DNA of 64,000 nt, from positions 1,318,110-1,382,109 of the forward strand of contig VZTI01000464.1 in the NCBI GenBank assembly GCA_013397865.1, given 5' to 3'. Each line of letters begins with the position of its first letter. Position 1 is the first letter of the stretch. This stretch comes from Struthidea cinerea (Eukaryota > Chordata > Aves > Passeriformes > Corcoracidae). The translations under genes were made by a program, and so were the position numbers. The notes under the pieces are model-generated. The model did not search any database. It saw only the letters and a program-made list of their open reading frames with translations, and was not told the origin of the DNA. Shown here one piece after another: positions 39,601 to 54,600 of this stretch.

Positions 39601-42600
39601 AAATCCTAATGAAGAGAAAGGTGAGATCTTAGGCTGCAGAATGGACTCGTGTGCGCAAAGGCAGAATGGCAAATGTGAAGCTAAGGCAGTCATTACACGG
39701 TGCTTTGCCTCTTTCTCCTCCTCGTAGCTAGATATGTTTTTTGGCTCAGCCTCTTAATAGCTTTTATTATGTGCTAAGCCACAGCTGTTTATACACTGTG
39801 TGATATTGAACACTATTCTTTAGCTTGGTAGTCTTTCACCCAAGCTAAAATAATCTGCTTAAAGAAAAATTAAGTAATCCTTCCACCCACCCTTTTGCAT
39901 ACATTATTCATCAGCTGCTCTTTGAAAATAGCTAATTGCAGCTACAGTAAAAATTTCTCTGTTCATAGCTAGTATTGATTATATTCCTATTACTTTTGGC
40001 TGTGTTTTAAAGACGTTTACAAACAGTATTGAACAAAGACTCTTTCCTGAAGAAGGAAAAAAAAATCAGATGGCATCCCCTGTTATTCGGCTTTCCTCTA
40101 AATCTCCCTTTCTAAAATACCTAATTCTTTGAAAAAAATATTTAATTTCTAGAAGGTGCCGTATGTGCAATTATTTTCTTTCCAGCCAGTTATGGAGGGA
40201 ATCTCTGTTACTTTATTCATGCAGCTGTGGACAACTAATGTCACACACTTGTCTAATTTATTTTCTTCAAGGATCATAAAGCCACCTCTGCATGCTTTGT
40301 GATAGCTGTAACTCAGCAAGTCACACAGAGGGTAGAAGTATAGGTTAACCTGTGCTGGGAAAAGCATGGCTTGAGATGTGCTGCCTGCCAAACTGAGCAG
40401 GTATGCCAAAGGACACCTGCAGAAGTAAACAGAATGGTGTGGATCCTCACTTACAATGAGGATTTTGGAAGTGATTTCTTTTCCTAGAAGAGGAGAGCAG
40501 AGCAGTCTGCCTTGGAGCAGCAGGGCTCATCATATTGTGGTGGCAGTCACTTTCTGAGTCCAGCTGCTTATTTGATCTGTGGCTGTTTTTCAGAAAGCAC
40601 ACCAGGCTCTTCATGCTCTTGGAAAGCAGCTTCTTCTGGCACATTTAAGATGGAGCTCACTGGGTGTTGTCTAGATCACTCAGAACTGAATGTTCACTAA
40701 AAAGGGCTTAAACGTCGCAGAAGTGGAGCATCTTCCCCTGTTACCTGCCCCCTTTCCCCAGGTGCCGAGGAGCAGAAGGGAGTGGGTGGCACTCAGCTGC
40801 AATGGTCTCCTGCTGCAGGACTGGTTACCAGTCACTTCACTTCTGTAGCAGAGCTACAGCTTGGTCAAAGCTTCTTTTTCTGACTGCATGGGCCACAGAT
40901 GTTGCTTCATACAATTGGAGTCATGGGTACCACAAGTTGCTGTGTGGCATAATTATTTTTTAAATCAGCTACTGCAGTCTTGCAGCACTCTAGCAGAGAG
41001 CGATAGTCCCCAGTAAGGATTAGCTGCAGACATTTGCTTTCATGTCCAGGCAGTAACTGCAGTGTGTTCAACAAACCCTGTGAAACCCCATATTTATTTT
41101 CATGAGCACTGTGCAAATGTGTATGGGTTGAAAAGTCCTGTTATGTGTCGATGTTATTTGGAAGGGGACACACAGGAAATTATAAAATCTGTGTTACAAC
41201 CAGAAATGAAGGCAGTCTTGTCCTTGATACTACAACTACCGCTGAGGCGAAAATGTGGTCTCCATAGTGCTACCCTAATAGAATCAGAGCAGCAACAGAG
41301 AGGGTCACCACCACAGCTCACATACCTCCAGCAACTCAAGATCTAGCTCACACTTTGTTTGTAGAAATATGAAACTACTTCTGAACAGTCCAGCTGAAAC
41401 AGAAAATATGTTATCTCTCAGACTCCTGCAAATTCCCCTTTTCTTTTCCTTCCTTTGTTTTCAGAATACATTTCCCCAGTTAGTCTCTGAAAGCTGTAGT
41501 ACAGAAATTTGAGAGACGTCACAACCCAGTAATATCACTCTTTGTGTTGCCTCGCAGATTGGTTCGGAGAGCTTTCTGAGACAGTCTGTTTATTCCATTT
41601 CATATCCATCAAAGCGTGTGAGAGCAAGAAGGTCACCCTAAAAGCATTATCCTTCTGCAGTGAATTGGGGTTCTGATAGCTTGCAGTAAACACCACTTGG
41701 AGGCAGTTGTTTTCTCTAAGTATGTCAGTGTACTTGTGGCACAGTGGGATTTCTCTTTTACTGGACTGATACTCCAGGAGAGTGTTATTCCTGCTCCTGT
41801 CCTGCAAGATCACCCTCATTCTTCCTGTCATTTGGGGCAGGATGGAAGCCAGGCAACTCCCAGGTTCTGATCCCTGGCTGGTGTGTTGACCTTACGAAAA
41901 GATCTAAGTGTTTTATGAAGCAGCTACTGTGAGGAAAAGGATATCTATTTATATAGGGGTGTGTGTTTGCACACATATCTGTATGTGTACAAGTTTTTAT
42001 ATGTATGGGTACCTGAAGAAATGACAACCCTATGAGAATATTTCACAGCTATCAGACAGGTTTTTCCCTTGAAGCTCAGTGTCTTTTTCAGTGGTGAGCA
42101 GATGCCCTCTCCCTCAGTCTGGGAAAGTGTCACCAACTTTGAGATTTGCAAGAAGGGATCCCTTCCTCAGTAGTGGTTTCATCTGTAAAATCAGCACATT
42201 ATGTTAGCCAGTACCTGGCAAGAGCCTGTTCCCATGAGCATCTGTGAGAGCCTGGGTCTTACAGATTATGTAATATATTTAATTAATCTGTAATTTAGTC
42301 CTAAGGATTAAATAACAGGAATATAAACCTCCAACCTCCAAGATTTGCTTGACTGCCTCAGGTGAAAAAACAAATCTTGCTGTGAGCTAAATTAGTGGAG
42401 CTATGTTTCCTTAAGAAACATCTGGCAGTGGTCAGTGCTAGATGGGGTCTGGGTCTTGATGGACCACTGGTTTTATCTTTTATGGCAGTTCCTGTGTTCC
42501 TGTGTGAACCCCTGCTGAGCTCGCACAGCTTTAGGTGGAGCTACTCTTGCATACTCTAATCAGAGGCAGGAACTGCACAAAGCAGACACAGCACTGTGAA

Positions 42601-45600
42601 GGACACTCCTGTATAATCCATCACACAGGAGGTGTTCCAAATGAGAGTGGATGTCACTGTGCCCACAAAATTTGACAACCCTGAAGAACTGAGCAAGCAA
42701 CACTCCTGAAGGTCTTGATGGAAGACACACATAAATGTGCAAATTTCAAATTAGCTACCTTAAAAGAGAAAAGGGTCAGGTGAGCCTTGCCAGGATTGGT
42801 ATCAACGGCTTCATAATGTATGCATAGGCTTTAATATAAAGTCAAGCATCTGATCAATGAGTGTGATCCACAGAGCCATGTTGACTTTTTCACCAATAAA
42901 CTTTAAGCTTAGTGATGTGAAGTAAAAGAAATTGAAGTCTTGCACATTTCATTTCTCCACCTTTCTTCTTTATCTCAGTTGCATAAACAAAATTACTTTG
43001 CAACTCCAGAAGACAATTTCATGAAGTGCCAGTCACTATAATTGAAAAATTCAATGAGAAAAAGACCAGAGCATGAGCAAAAGTAGAAGGCAAACTTTTC
43101 AGAGTATTTTTCTTCTGAAGATAGACTGTCAGAAGAACCAGGGTTTGTCCAGAATATTAAGTTTGAAACTTAAAAAAGAACACATATTAAAAAATAAAGC
43201 CCCAGCAATGAAAGGAGAAATAAAATATCTTCCCTCTAACTTCTGGCTAAGCTGTGTAGAAGGGTTGCCATCTGTTGCTATGCGATAGCCATTCCTCTCT
43301 CCCTGCTCCATCCTGTGCTTCCTGAGCTGCTGTGATTGCCTGGAGCACGGTGGCAGGGAACAGAATGTAGTCCCACTGAGGAGCAGAGATTTATCTGGTT
43401 GTGCTCACATCTGCTGTCTGACAGCTACCTTAATGAATATGGTCTGGCTTATTACAGGGAGACGGTTTCCAATGAGTAATCCCATTAAAAACAGAAATTT
43501 GATTGTGAAGGGACCAGATATGATGAATAAAAGTTTGTGTGCTTTTAAATATAAGTTGACTGTTCTTGATAATCTCTGAGGGATGGGAAAACATCTAAAA
43601 ATATCTGAAGACCTTTCAGTTACTGTTAGTGACTTTTAATAGAAATGCTAAGCAGTGAGTTGAATTTTAGTCTCAGATCTTTGTAAAACAAAAACATCTC
43701 TCTGCTTTTGGAGTGATACAGCTGAGTGCCCAGCCTCCTCTAAGAAGTTGTCCCAAGACTGCTGCAAGCCTAAAGTGAAGCCCATGTTGATGGGGTTTTT
43801 GTAGGGGGTTGGATTTGGGGTTCTTTTTTGGTTCTTCTGAGCAGCCTATAAGATGGCCCACAGTTTTGGTGATGTCTGCTCATAGGTCTTTCTGGTTTAG
43901 AGGAGCTGACTTCCTTCTTCCATGTGCTCCCTTGTGTCCCTGTTTCTGCTGGATCTCCAGCGATCTGTAACACATAAGTATCAATGTTGGTCACAACACG
44001 TGCTCCTCTAGGCTGGGATCCTGGCTCTGCTGGTGCTGCATCACCTGTTTCAGGAGAAGGAATAAAATTGCCTGTAATGAGTGACTACACAATAACTTGT
44101 CTTCAGGGGTATTTGTTGTTTACTAATTCCATGAATTAGTGTTGGTTTATGCTTTGAAGAAGAATGATTAATACCCCTTGTATAATCTATCTTGTCTACT
44201 GCATCTGTTTCTGTTCTCATTAGCTACAGTAAGGCATAATCCTTTTGTTTTAAAATGGGAATCGAAAACAGTGAGAAGCAAGAAAAGATATGACAAGAGA
44301 TTTTTGTTCCTTTTTCCTGTCACTTGTCACTGGGCACCTCTCTGCTCTCTGTGCCATTGAGTTGTTTAGCCCCATTCCTCTGGGTTTCAGGTGTTTATTT
44401 CTGAGATCTTGTGGTGGTCCCTAAACACCCTGCTACCTGCAGGGCAGGTAGATGTTAGAGCCAGAGAGGAGGCGGAATATCACCGTGATGTGCTCTGACA
44501 TGCCTTGTCCCATACAACGCCAGAAATCAGATTTGCTTTTCGTCACTGTGTCACATTACACGTTGACTCCTGCTGTGTTGCAGCAAGCTCACCTGAAATC
44601 TTGTTCATTTTTATTGCTTTCTTTGTTGCTAAATAACTCTTTGGAACTTGTTTTGCTCCAGCATCAGCCACTGTACAAGTAATAGGGTTTTATTTCCTAC
44701 TTATATTTTTACCCTCTCTAGAATTTCGGCATTGTTTTCTGGCTCTCACTGTTACTTGCAGCAATTCCTTATTAATTGTTACCTATAAATTTAATGATGG
44801 TGTTTTCCACGTCGTGAGTAGAAATCCTGGCCTCACAACAGTCAGAGAGAGGTTTAGCATCGACTTTAACAGAGCTGGGATTTCACCTCAGCAGTGACAG
44901 TGACCCACTTCACACCACTGGAGAACTTCTCTGCAGCTCATTATATCTCAGTTTTTAAAGGCTTGTCTGCATGAGGTGTATGTTGGAGAGTCACTAGGAC
45001 CAGCAGGTGTTCAGTAATTTTGTGGTCCCAGCCTCTGATGTGCGCCTGGTTGGGAATTTGGGACTGTAAAGTCAAGCACCCCCACCCTGATGGCCCTTTT
45101 TTCTGCTCTTCACTAATCAGACTGTCCTGTATCACAAACACCCAGGTCAGGACCATGCATAGCTCATCCACTTGGCAATAAGTCGTCTAAGTCTGGTGGC
45201 AAAGATGCTGTTTATGAACATGGGGAAAAAACATTAAGCCTTGATATTTTTAACATGTCCTTTGTATGCTTGTATCCACCTCCCATTTCAGTTGCTCACT
45301 GTGCAGTCTGCAACACCTCCTGACTTGGAGTTCTGCATAATTTTTTTTATACTTGTGCTAATCAGCTATAAAATGTTGCAGCACAGAATCATGCCCTTCA
45401 TCAGAGTCCTAAAATCTGACAGTTAAAAAAATTTTGGCACGAAGCAGTGACTAAACTTTACTTGGAGACAACTTCAGACTGTATGATTTATCAGTACCAT
45501 GTTCTTTTAATGACCTTTTGGGTTTTTTTGACTGCATGCATCAGTGCTTGTCAATTTTAACTCATTTTTCACCTAAAAGGCACCATATTAATTTTTTTTT

Positions 45601-48600
45601 AAGACAATGATGATATATTCACTCCTACGTTCTTCCTGTTTGTTTTGTAATTCAGTCCAAAAAACTATGATAGCTTGTTTTTTCTTTTTCATGGGTCAGT
45701 AGTTTTAGATGAAGTTAGGTTAACTAGATGATTAAGTCTATAGCTGGTCATATCTGTCCATACAAATACTGTAATTTTAAGAGATCTTTCTCATAAGATA
45801 CTATGTTTCTTGAAATTTCTTGAATTAGACCATAGGAGAGCGATCAAATATCCACCAATTCCCAAGGCTGATGACCATTAAAAACCACTGACACACTCTG
45901 AGTGTTCTTTAGGCTTTCTGTTGCTTCTTATGAAAAAAAATAACAATGTAATTGAGTCAGAAAAAGAAGGAATGTTCTAGTGAAAAACTGTCAAATTACT
46001 TATTCAGTCTGGTCTTGCAAAAAAGTGATACCTCATCTTCTTAATCTGAATCCAGAGATTGCAGTATGCAAGAGGAGCTGGACTATCTGCTAGTGTTTCA
46101 TTTATTTTGTGTTCTCTTTGTTAGGCTAAAATAGCTGGCACAATACATGATAGCTGTCCAGATTGCTATACTTTACATCTTTTTTGAAAGACATCTATAT
46201 CACAGCTGTTTGTTTCCAGTCCATGGATTTTCAGAAACAATTGTTAAGTCATTTAGTAAACTCATCAGTTAATTTCCACAGATGCATATCATCTGGATTT
46301 ACTGATTTGCATAGATTTAAATTGTTCAATGCCAGACCCTTTTTTTTCTCAAATGTTACAAAAACCTCCACAACATTTGTAGCAACAAGGGATAATTTTC
46401 AAAAGTGCCTTCATCTCATTTTGCAAAAGGATTTCTCAAAAGTTTGTCTTTCATTTTCTGTGAGATTAATGGGATAGGCAGGGAGAATTAAGGTGGACAA
46501 AATTAGATTAGTCCTGTGGACATATATTTTCAATAGCCAAAATAAGTGTGAAAAATTTGGTATCAAAATAGCTTCTGTCCTGATTTGGCCTCCTAGAAAA
46601 TGTTATATCTAAGATTACCTGCTCTGCTCTGCATTGGTGTGGCCTCACCTTGAATATTGTGTGCATGTTTGGCCTCTACAATATAAGAAGTTTATAAAAC
46701 TATTAGAGAACATCCAAAGGAGGGCAGTAAAGATGGTGAAGGATCTTGAGGGGAAGTCGTGTGAGGAGTGGCTGAGGTGACTTGGTCTGTTCAGCCTGGA
46801 GAAGAGGAAACTGAGGGGAGACCTCACTGCAGTTACAATTTCCTCGTGAGGGGAAGAGGAGGGGCAGGCACTGATCGCTGCTCTGTGGTGAGCAGGGACA
46901 GGACCCAAGGGAATGGCCTGAAGCGGTGTCACGGGAGGTTTAGGTTGGCTATCAGGAAAAGGTTCTTCGCGGAAAGGGTGTTGGGCACTGGAAGAGGCTC
47001 CCCAGGACAGTGGTCACAGCACCAGCGCAGGAGAGTTCAGGAAGAGTTTGGACAATGCTCTCAGGCCGTTGGTGTCACTCTTGGGGATAATCCTGTGCAG
47101 GGCCAGGAGCTGGACTCGATGATCCTTGTGAGTCCCTTCCAACTCAGGATAGTCCATGATTCTGTGATTACAGTTATTTTTTTTTCTCTTGGTAAAGGCA
47201 AAGACTTGCAGAAAAAAACGACAATGTTGTCTCAACTAATTTCCCTAAGACTAATGCAGAGTATGTGTATTTGTAAATACAGCATGGGATTGAACCCTTA
47301 GCCAGAGCAGAGCATGTGAGGTCCTGTGGGCAGATCAGGATTTTAAGTGCAGATCACATTGAACACTTTTAATCTCCCACTTGCTGGTTTCTGGATCATA
47401 AATTTGTCCTCTATTATTTAGGGAGGCAGTTGATGAGGCACATTCAGCTGCATTTGTCATACACCAGATGTCGGGATAGTTACAGTCACTCATGCTTCCT
47501 CTTGCTTTAAGCTCCTCAGCGGTTGGTCTGGGATGGTTTGCACTTGTACACATGTGCACACACACACACACGCCCACACACTCTTATCTAATTTTCAAAC
47601 CTCAGTGTATGTTGTGTAGCCTAAATACTCCTAGGATTTCCCTTAACACCCGTTCCTAGTGACTGGCAGCAAGCATACTGGATAAAATCTGTGTTTTTAG
47701 CTAAACAGGTCAGGATAATCACTAGAAATCTCGGGCTTTGCAAGTGTGTTTTACCCTTCCACTATTCCTTACCATCCCTTCATCCTTTCTTCCTCACCAG
47801 CAGTGACACCTGCTCCCTTGCAGGTGTATTTGCAATAGCCACTCTAGTGGATCTGAATGCCTTTTAAGTAAAATGGAGTTTCAGTGGGTTTGGTGATGAG
47901 GCAGGGCTCAAACTGCGCATCTCAGATGTGCTGTGTACCACTTTCAGTCATGCTTACATGCTTATTAGTTCAGTGTCTTCCGCTCTTCTTCAGTTTTCTC
48001 TGCCCTGACAGTAAATGATTCTCACAAATGGTGCCTACAAGAGCCACCATTCATTTTTGTGTGTTGCTGAACAACTGCCAAATGCGGCAGTGACTGCATT
48101 TTGGCAGTGGGTGAAATGAAGCCTCTGCATACCATTTGCAAGGATCCTTCAGAGTGGAGGGTGCTCAGCAAATGTGGCCTATAATTTGCTGACACCTAAA
48201 CCTGCATTTTGATGCATGAGAGTTATTTGGCACAAAAACAAACCAAAAAAGGAAATAAATATGGATTTGGAAAAAAATAAAGGAAAACCCAAACCCACCT
48301 ATTTTGCTCGCACAATCTTTTTTATTTTAGGAGAAGGATTTATTTTCACACACCCAAATGAAACTTTTTTGTCTTTTTCAACTCTTAATGTGTCCATCTT
48401 TCTGTCTCCTCCCCAGGCCCCCTGTAGAAGACAGCCAAACCCTGCTGACACCAGTGGTGAGCTGTGGCCCACCAGGAGCCCTGCTAACCCGGCCCGTCAT
48501 TTTAACCATGCACCACTGCACAGAGCCAAACACAGAGGACTGGCAGATCCAGCTGAAGCACCAGGCTGCCCAGGGACCATGGGAGGTGAGGCTCCAGAGC

Positions 48601-51600
48601 TCCAGCCTGTGTGCTGACTGCATGCAAGGCTCTCTGCTGGTCCTTTACTTGCCTTTCTGAACCTGGATGCCTGTATTTTGGGGTTTCCATGTGAGACGCA
48701 CAGCTGCTACAGACAGGCAGGAGTGCCCTTCCACAGTGGATGTCTAAGCTGCCCGGTGCCCATGCAGAGATCTGTCCTTGGGGCACTTTGGCACCTCCTA
48801 GTACTAGCAGTTTTCCATGGTGGGAGCCTGCGGTGGTTCCTTGTCAGTAGCATAGCAGGAGAATGTCCCAAGGCAGTGTGGCAAAAGGATCTTCCCACTG
48901 TAACTGGAGCATGAATTGATGCTTTGGGCAAGGCTGGGCTATCCTGATAGAGCCCTTCTCTCCAGCCCTGTGCTCCTAGGCCCCTGCTGCCACCAGCTTG
49001 GTCTCATAATTAATTTGGCAAGGACACTTTCTCCTACTGGCAAGTCTCATAAGGTCAGGGTGGCTTCTGAAGGCAGTTGGGCAGCAGCAAAAGTGCCATG
49101 TCCAGCATTGTCTTCAAAAGCCTCTTGTGTTTGTCCTCCCGCCTGTGGCACCGGCTCTTCCTCCTGCTGGGAGGGAGTGTGCAGCAAACACAGCTCTTCT
49201 CGCCAGCTAATCTGCACCCCACAGCCCGACTCTTGGCACCACGTGTGTATTCCTTATTTGCGTCCGTGTGTTACTGGCACCTCTTCGTCTCACCCCGTCC
49301 TCCTCCTGCCCTTGACAGAGGTTGCTCTGCCAGCCGTGCACACACCCTGGTGTGAGTGCGGCATCCGTGGGGTCCCTGGCCATCACACAGCAACCCTCTT
49401 CCTTCTGTCAGTTCTGGAGCAGCTCCTCCAAGCTGAGCCTCACACACGTGTGCACACACAATCCTGCACACCCCTGCAGCGTCACTTGGGGCAGCACCTC
49501 CTGCCAGAGCCAGGTGCTGGCATGGCCATGGAGGAGGTGCAGCCTGCACTGCGGCACCTTGCCCTCCAAAAAGATTGTGCCACCACTGCAAACTCGGCAG
49601 GCTTGCCTTTCCTGAGACTAAGGCAGCCAAGCTTAATGCCTAATGCCAGCTGAGCCCACTCTTCTCAGCTGCCAGATGTGTACGTGGTGCTGCAGAGCTG
49701 CCGGCAGCAGGGGTGAAGTGGACAAGTTGTGCTGAGCATCGTGTGGCACTTAGTGGCTTTGCAAGAGGCGGCTGTCACCCGCTGCTGGCGTTTCGCTTCT
49801 GCTCCCTCTCAAAGCCACTCAGAGCACCTTGTGTTGCGTGCAGGATATTACACACAGGGCTGAATGGAGAAATTAGCAGGGGAGCTGTTTTCCTGTACGC
49901 CCAGGGTGGGGAGGTCATCTGCATGCAGGCAGTATGCATTTTTTTCCTTCACCCTGCAGTCTCGTCACGGAGGATTATTCTGAGGAAGCCGCAGGTGATA
50001 TTTCATGTAGATGTGGTATTTGGCCATCGCAGAGATTACTTCCCTTCCTTGAGTTTTTATAACTCCTTATTGTCATGCTTAGGAAGTGAAGGGCAGTTAT
50101 TTATTCAGCATGCCTGAAAATACTGATGCTAAATCATGGTCACCAAATGATTAGTTCTGCAATATCTCTTTCAATAAAATCTTGGTGATATTTTCATTAT
50201 TTACCTAACTCTGCCCTGGGCTTTAAATGCAGGATTGAGGACAGGGGGAGTTTGCAACCTCCAACAATGCCACCAGCACCCCAGAGAAATCTGCTTCCTG
50301 TGCCTACACAGGAGAAAAGCTGGAAGCAGGACTTACACATCTTGATTAATCTAAGGGGCGAAGAGCAAGGACTTTCTGCATCATCCAGGCTTGAAAGGGG
50401 CATTGCTACATGAAAGGAGAGCAGCTCTGAGGGGTCACATGCTGTAACTTGGCCTCTTTCTCTCTTAGGATGTGGTGGTGGTCGGAGAGGAAAACTTCAC
50501 CACCCCATGCTATATCCAGCTGGACCCGGAGGCCTGCCATATCCTGACAGAAACCCTCAGCACCTATGCCCTGGTGGGACAGTCAATCACCAAGGCAGCA
50601 GCCAAACGTCTCAAACTGGCCATCTTTGGACCGCTGTCCTGCTCTTCGCTGGAGTACAGCATCCGGGTCTACTGCCTCGATGACACGCAGGATGCTCTTA
50701 AGGTGGTTCTTGTTCTCTTGCTTGCTCTCCCCCTGCCTCCCCAGCTGTCACAGGACTGCAGTCATAGCAGTGACTAGACCCTCTGCTTCATGTATTCATG
50801 CTCCCTGGGTTATTTTTCTGATTAGAAGAAGAGCTTGACAGCAAGGTGCTGTTTTACAGTTTAACCCCCACACGCTATAAATTGTCCTTTGCATAGGGAT
50901 CTCACACTATTTTCCGCCCACCAGTCTTTCTTCCTTTGTTTACCTGTATCATATCCTGAATCCTGAGGTTTTTGCATTATTAAAAGGCCATAAGGTACAC
51001 GGGGCTTCATTCGTTATTCATGTATTTTTAATGCTAAGTGCCAGTTCCCTAGAGATGGAGAAACATATAAATGCTTCTTTGTAAATAGTTGATAATGATA
51101 AAAGAAGCTTCTGGCCTGTTAATCACTGCCTGCTTTCATACTGCTTTATTACACCTCTTCCTGTGCAGCTTTTTGTGTTGGGAATTCGCCACTGGAATAA
51201 ACCAAAGCTGCTGCTATCCCTGACTGGATAACCTTACTCTCCCTGAGTAATTCTGGCATGCACACAAACACACACTCGCTACATAAAGATGAGCAGAGAG
51301 GCAGCAAGACTTGCTACTGCTCTTTATAAACACCTGTATTAATACAGACAGTATCTATAATAGATGCACTCATGAAATATGTAGCTCCAACTGCATAACA
51401 GAGCTTATTAAAAGGTGGGGCTTTTCCTTTGGTTGTAATTAGTGCAACTTCACAAATGCCTCTTTGCAGCAAACTTATTTCAAAGCCTGACTAAGCAGAG
51501 TCATCTTGCTGCTGTACAAGCTTTTGTTTCCCCAGGTCTACGTGGGAATTATTGGGATTTAAACCCACATGCACTGGCTGGGAGTTGTTTGTGTTTTTCA

Positions 51601-54600
51601 GAACAGTGACTTCTGTCACTGAGAGCAGCACGCTTGGTTGTCCTCCCTGATACTATCTGATATCAAGTTTTGCCTGCCTAGGCTCTGCTGAGGTGATACT
51701 CTTATGTGTAAGAGAGGCAACAAAGTAGAAGGGTTGAAGCAGGCCCGTGGTGACTTCAGCATGATTTTGTCCTCTGGGAACTTGGCCTCTGTCACTGCAT
51801 TGGTGTTATCAGCCTTTTAGAAACAATTATTTTCCCTGGTCTGATTTCCCTTTTGTTTTTCCTATTAAAAAAAAAAAAAAAAAAAGTGAAAATGGTCTTT
51901 CATAGCAATCAAGCTTCAAAGGTCCTCGTGGTTTTATGCCTGTGCTGCATAATACAATTTTCCATGGGTTTGACAAGGCCTGGGGTAATAATAAGTGCGT
52001 CAGAGGGGCCTTGGCCAGCCAGCTAATGCAGTCAGAGCTGAGGAATCTAATTAAATATTACTCAGGAGCTGTTGGTCTGTTTGTAATAGACTGTGGGGAG
52101 ACTTGTGTGGTAAAGTTAATCCAATTCAGTGCGACAGCAGAAGGGATCAGGAAAGGCACAGAGCCACATGGGGGGACCATCCTTCAGCTGAGAAGCTGCA
52201 GTCGAAATTTGGGAGGGCAAGAGGTGAGTTGTTGGGATCCTGCTGCAAAGGATTGCAATCTCCAAAGCAAGATTGCAATTTAGTGAGGAAAGGTGAGCAA
52301 AGTCAGGAGGCCATCATCCCACTCAGTACCTACTGCTTTTTTACGTCAAGTTCATGCATTTTAATTTTCTTTCTCTTTGGCGTGTCTACCCCAAGACTGG
52401 AGGGGCACCCATGGGGTTCAAGACCCAGCTAGCTGGTGGTTTGCAGAAGGACAAATGCACATACTTGCTGGCCATAGACTCTTATCAAGGCATGAGTTGC
52501 ACTTTTTTGGAAGTGTAAGGTCTGGTGAAGGAGAAGATTGAGGAGAAAGAAGCCTAGTAAGCCAGCTGTAGACGAGTAAAATAGGTGTAGATGGAAGGGC
52601 TGACTGTGGACCCATGTGTATAAGCAGGCACATATGAACTGGTACGTGAAACCAGTGTGTACTAAACATCCCTGAGTGGCAGTGTTGTGTAGACTCAAGC
52701 TATGACTGTTTAGAAAGAAGGAAAAAAAGTTTGGGGTGTTTGGCACATGCTTTCACAGCAGCTGGTACTGCAGCAGCCCCTGCTGTGCTGGGAGGACATC
52801 CTTGGCACTGCCCTATTGCCAAAGGGAAGGCATTCACCGGGCAGTTACCACTGGGTGTGTGGACAAGGCATGCAGACAGGGCTGGGCCAGCAGATCCTGA
52901 GGTTAGAAGTACTTCAGAGAGGAAAGAAAAGTTGTAAGTAGCAGGTGAAACACCAGCTGCAATGTCTCGGTGTCTTGAGGCTGGCTGCTCTGGGCAAAGC
53001 ACAGCAAGGGTAGGGAAGAGCGATAGTCCCATATTGCATTGTCTGAGCTTTGGAAGAGCTTTTGTAGAGGATTGTGTGTATTTTTTAATAGAAAACCAAA
53101 TGCATTCTGTTATTATTTACAACTAGGAATGAGTGTGCCATATGCTGAAATGTGTTTTAACAGCCACCAAAGGAAGACAAGTAGTTGCAGTGTAAAACAC
53201 AGTGCGGTGTTTATCCAGCAGACTTTTCCCTCTCATCATGCGGAGTAAGCACTCGCAGCTGAGCTGCCGGCACCCGCAGTACAGTAGGGAACTGTAATGA
53301 TTTGCCATCAATAAGGGCTCAGTTATTGTGGGAGCAGCTTAGTGAGGTTCCTGGCGGCCGTGGAGCAGCGTGGGCTCGGTGCTGATCACACATGCAGCAT
53401 CCTGCAGGGTCCCAGGCCACCTGGATAGGGTGCTCACAAAAATGCTTTTTGGGCAAGGGTGAGGGGAGTTGTGATCTTGAGCATTGGCCTCTTTTTTTTA
53501 AGGCTAATTTTTGCACTTTGAAGGGGATGCCCAAGGTTAAAAAAAAAAAAGAAAAGAAAAAAAGTAATAATATGATAACTATAAAGAAATCCAGCTGCTT
53601 TGCTCTCTTTATTGATGTGTGGCTTTGAGATTGAGGTATGTGACCTGTGCGTGGCAGCGTGGTGGGGGCTGAGCAGCCAGACACATGGAAACAGCTGCCT
53701 CCCACACTGGGGGCATGTGAAGGACTTCAGGCTGTAGCAGGGTGACGTCCCCCAACCTGTCTTGTGCTGCACAGTAACTGTCTTCAAAAAAACACCCAAA
53801 AGTGGGCACAGTTGGCCTGTGATCTTCTCTCTGTTATTTAATGCTTATTTTTCCTTTTATTGAAGAAAGGCACAGCTTGGGCTGAACACCGTTGTTTGCT
53901 TGTGCCCCTTTAATGAGGTGGCCCAGGCTGCGGCTGTTCTGGTATTACGGGTGTTGGAGTGATGCCTTACACAGCTCCCTCTCCTAGGAAATAACTCCTG
54001 CCTCACAGGGTGATCAGAGACAATTGGCAGGTCATTGTCTCTGCGTGGGGCAAGTAATATGCAGCTCAGGTTTTGGCTCAGGAGGACACAGAGGTGCCAG
54101 CCAGCAGGATAAGCACTGCTCTAAAAAAATGCTGTATGGAGGAACCAGCCAGAGCGTTTGAAGGGCTGTGCAAGCCATGGCTCCAAATTAATTCTGAATT
54201 AATTAGCTAAGTGGCATGGGAGAAGCACGGGCTGCTTGGCATCCACCAGTTGGAGCATGTGGAAGGGCTACAGTGGCCCAGGGTGGCTACCAGAAGTGGG
54301 ATGTTGAAACTAGACACCCAGATCTGGTGGGTGGGATGGTGCAGCATCACGCTGCAGTTTCCCCCACAGTAGTGCAGCTCCCAGAGCTGGTGCAGCACGG
54401 GCAGGAGCAGTTCCTCGGCGCCTGTGCCCTGCATGACTGAGAGCTGGCATCTGCAATTAGCTCACACAGTTCCACAAGTCATCTTCTGGACCTTCCAGGG
54501 AGGTAATTGGAACATAATGAAGATCTATAGTAATCAGATAATTACTATTGATTGCTCTTTAGACATCTTGATGAAGTAATTAGGTGGCACTGGAAAGAAG

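Larger units (their letters stand above)
38893..48416 (+). other. UNC5C: UNC5C intron (9.5 kb) inside the ZU5 domain
   Basis: It contains the CR1 copy at 46615-47169 and a CA microsatellite at 47557-47571. No exon or RNA gene was recognised in the rest. Confidence 0.85.

Noticed and set aside
46768..47301. 177-codon open frame on the + strand
   Set aside because: It lies within and just past the CR1 3' region, outside the part that encodes reverse transcriptase, and has no ORF2 motif.
48916..49653. 245-codon open frame on the + strand in an intron
   Set aside because: The stretch is GC-rich, which lowers stop frequency. The translation has no domain or motif I recognise, is mostly low-information Ser/Leu/Pro/His/Cys, and lies between two well-supported UNC5C exons.
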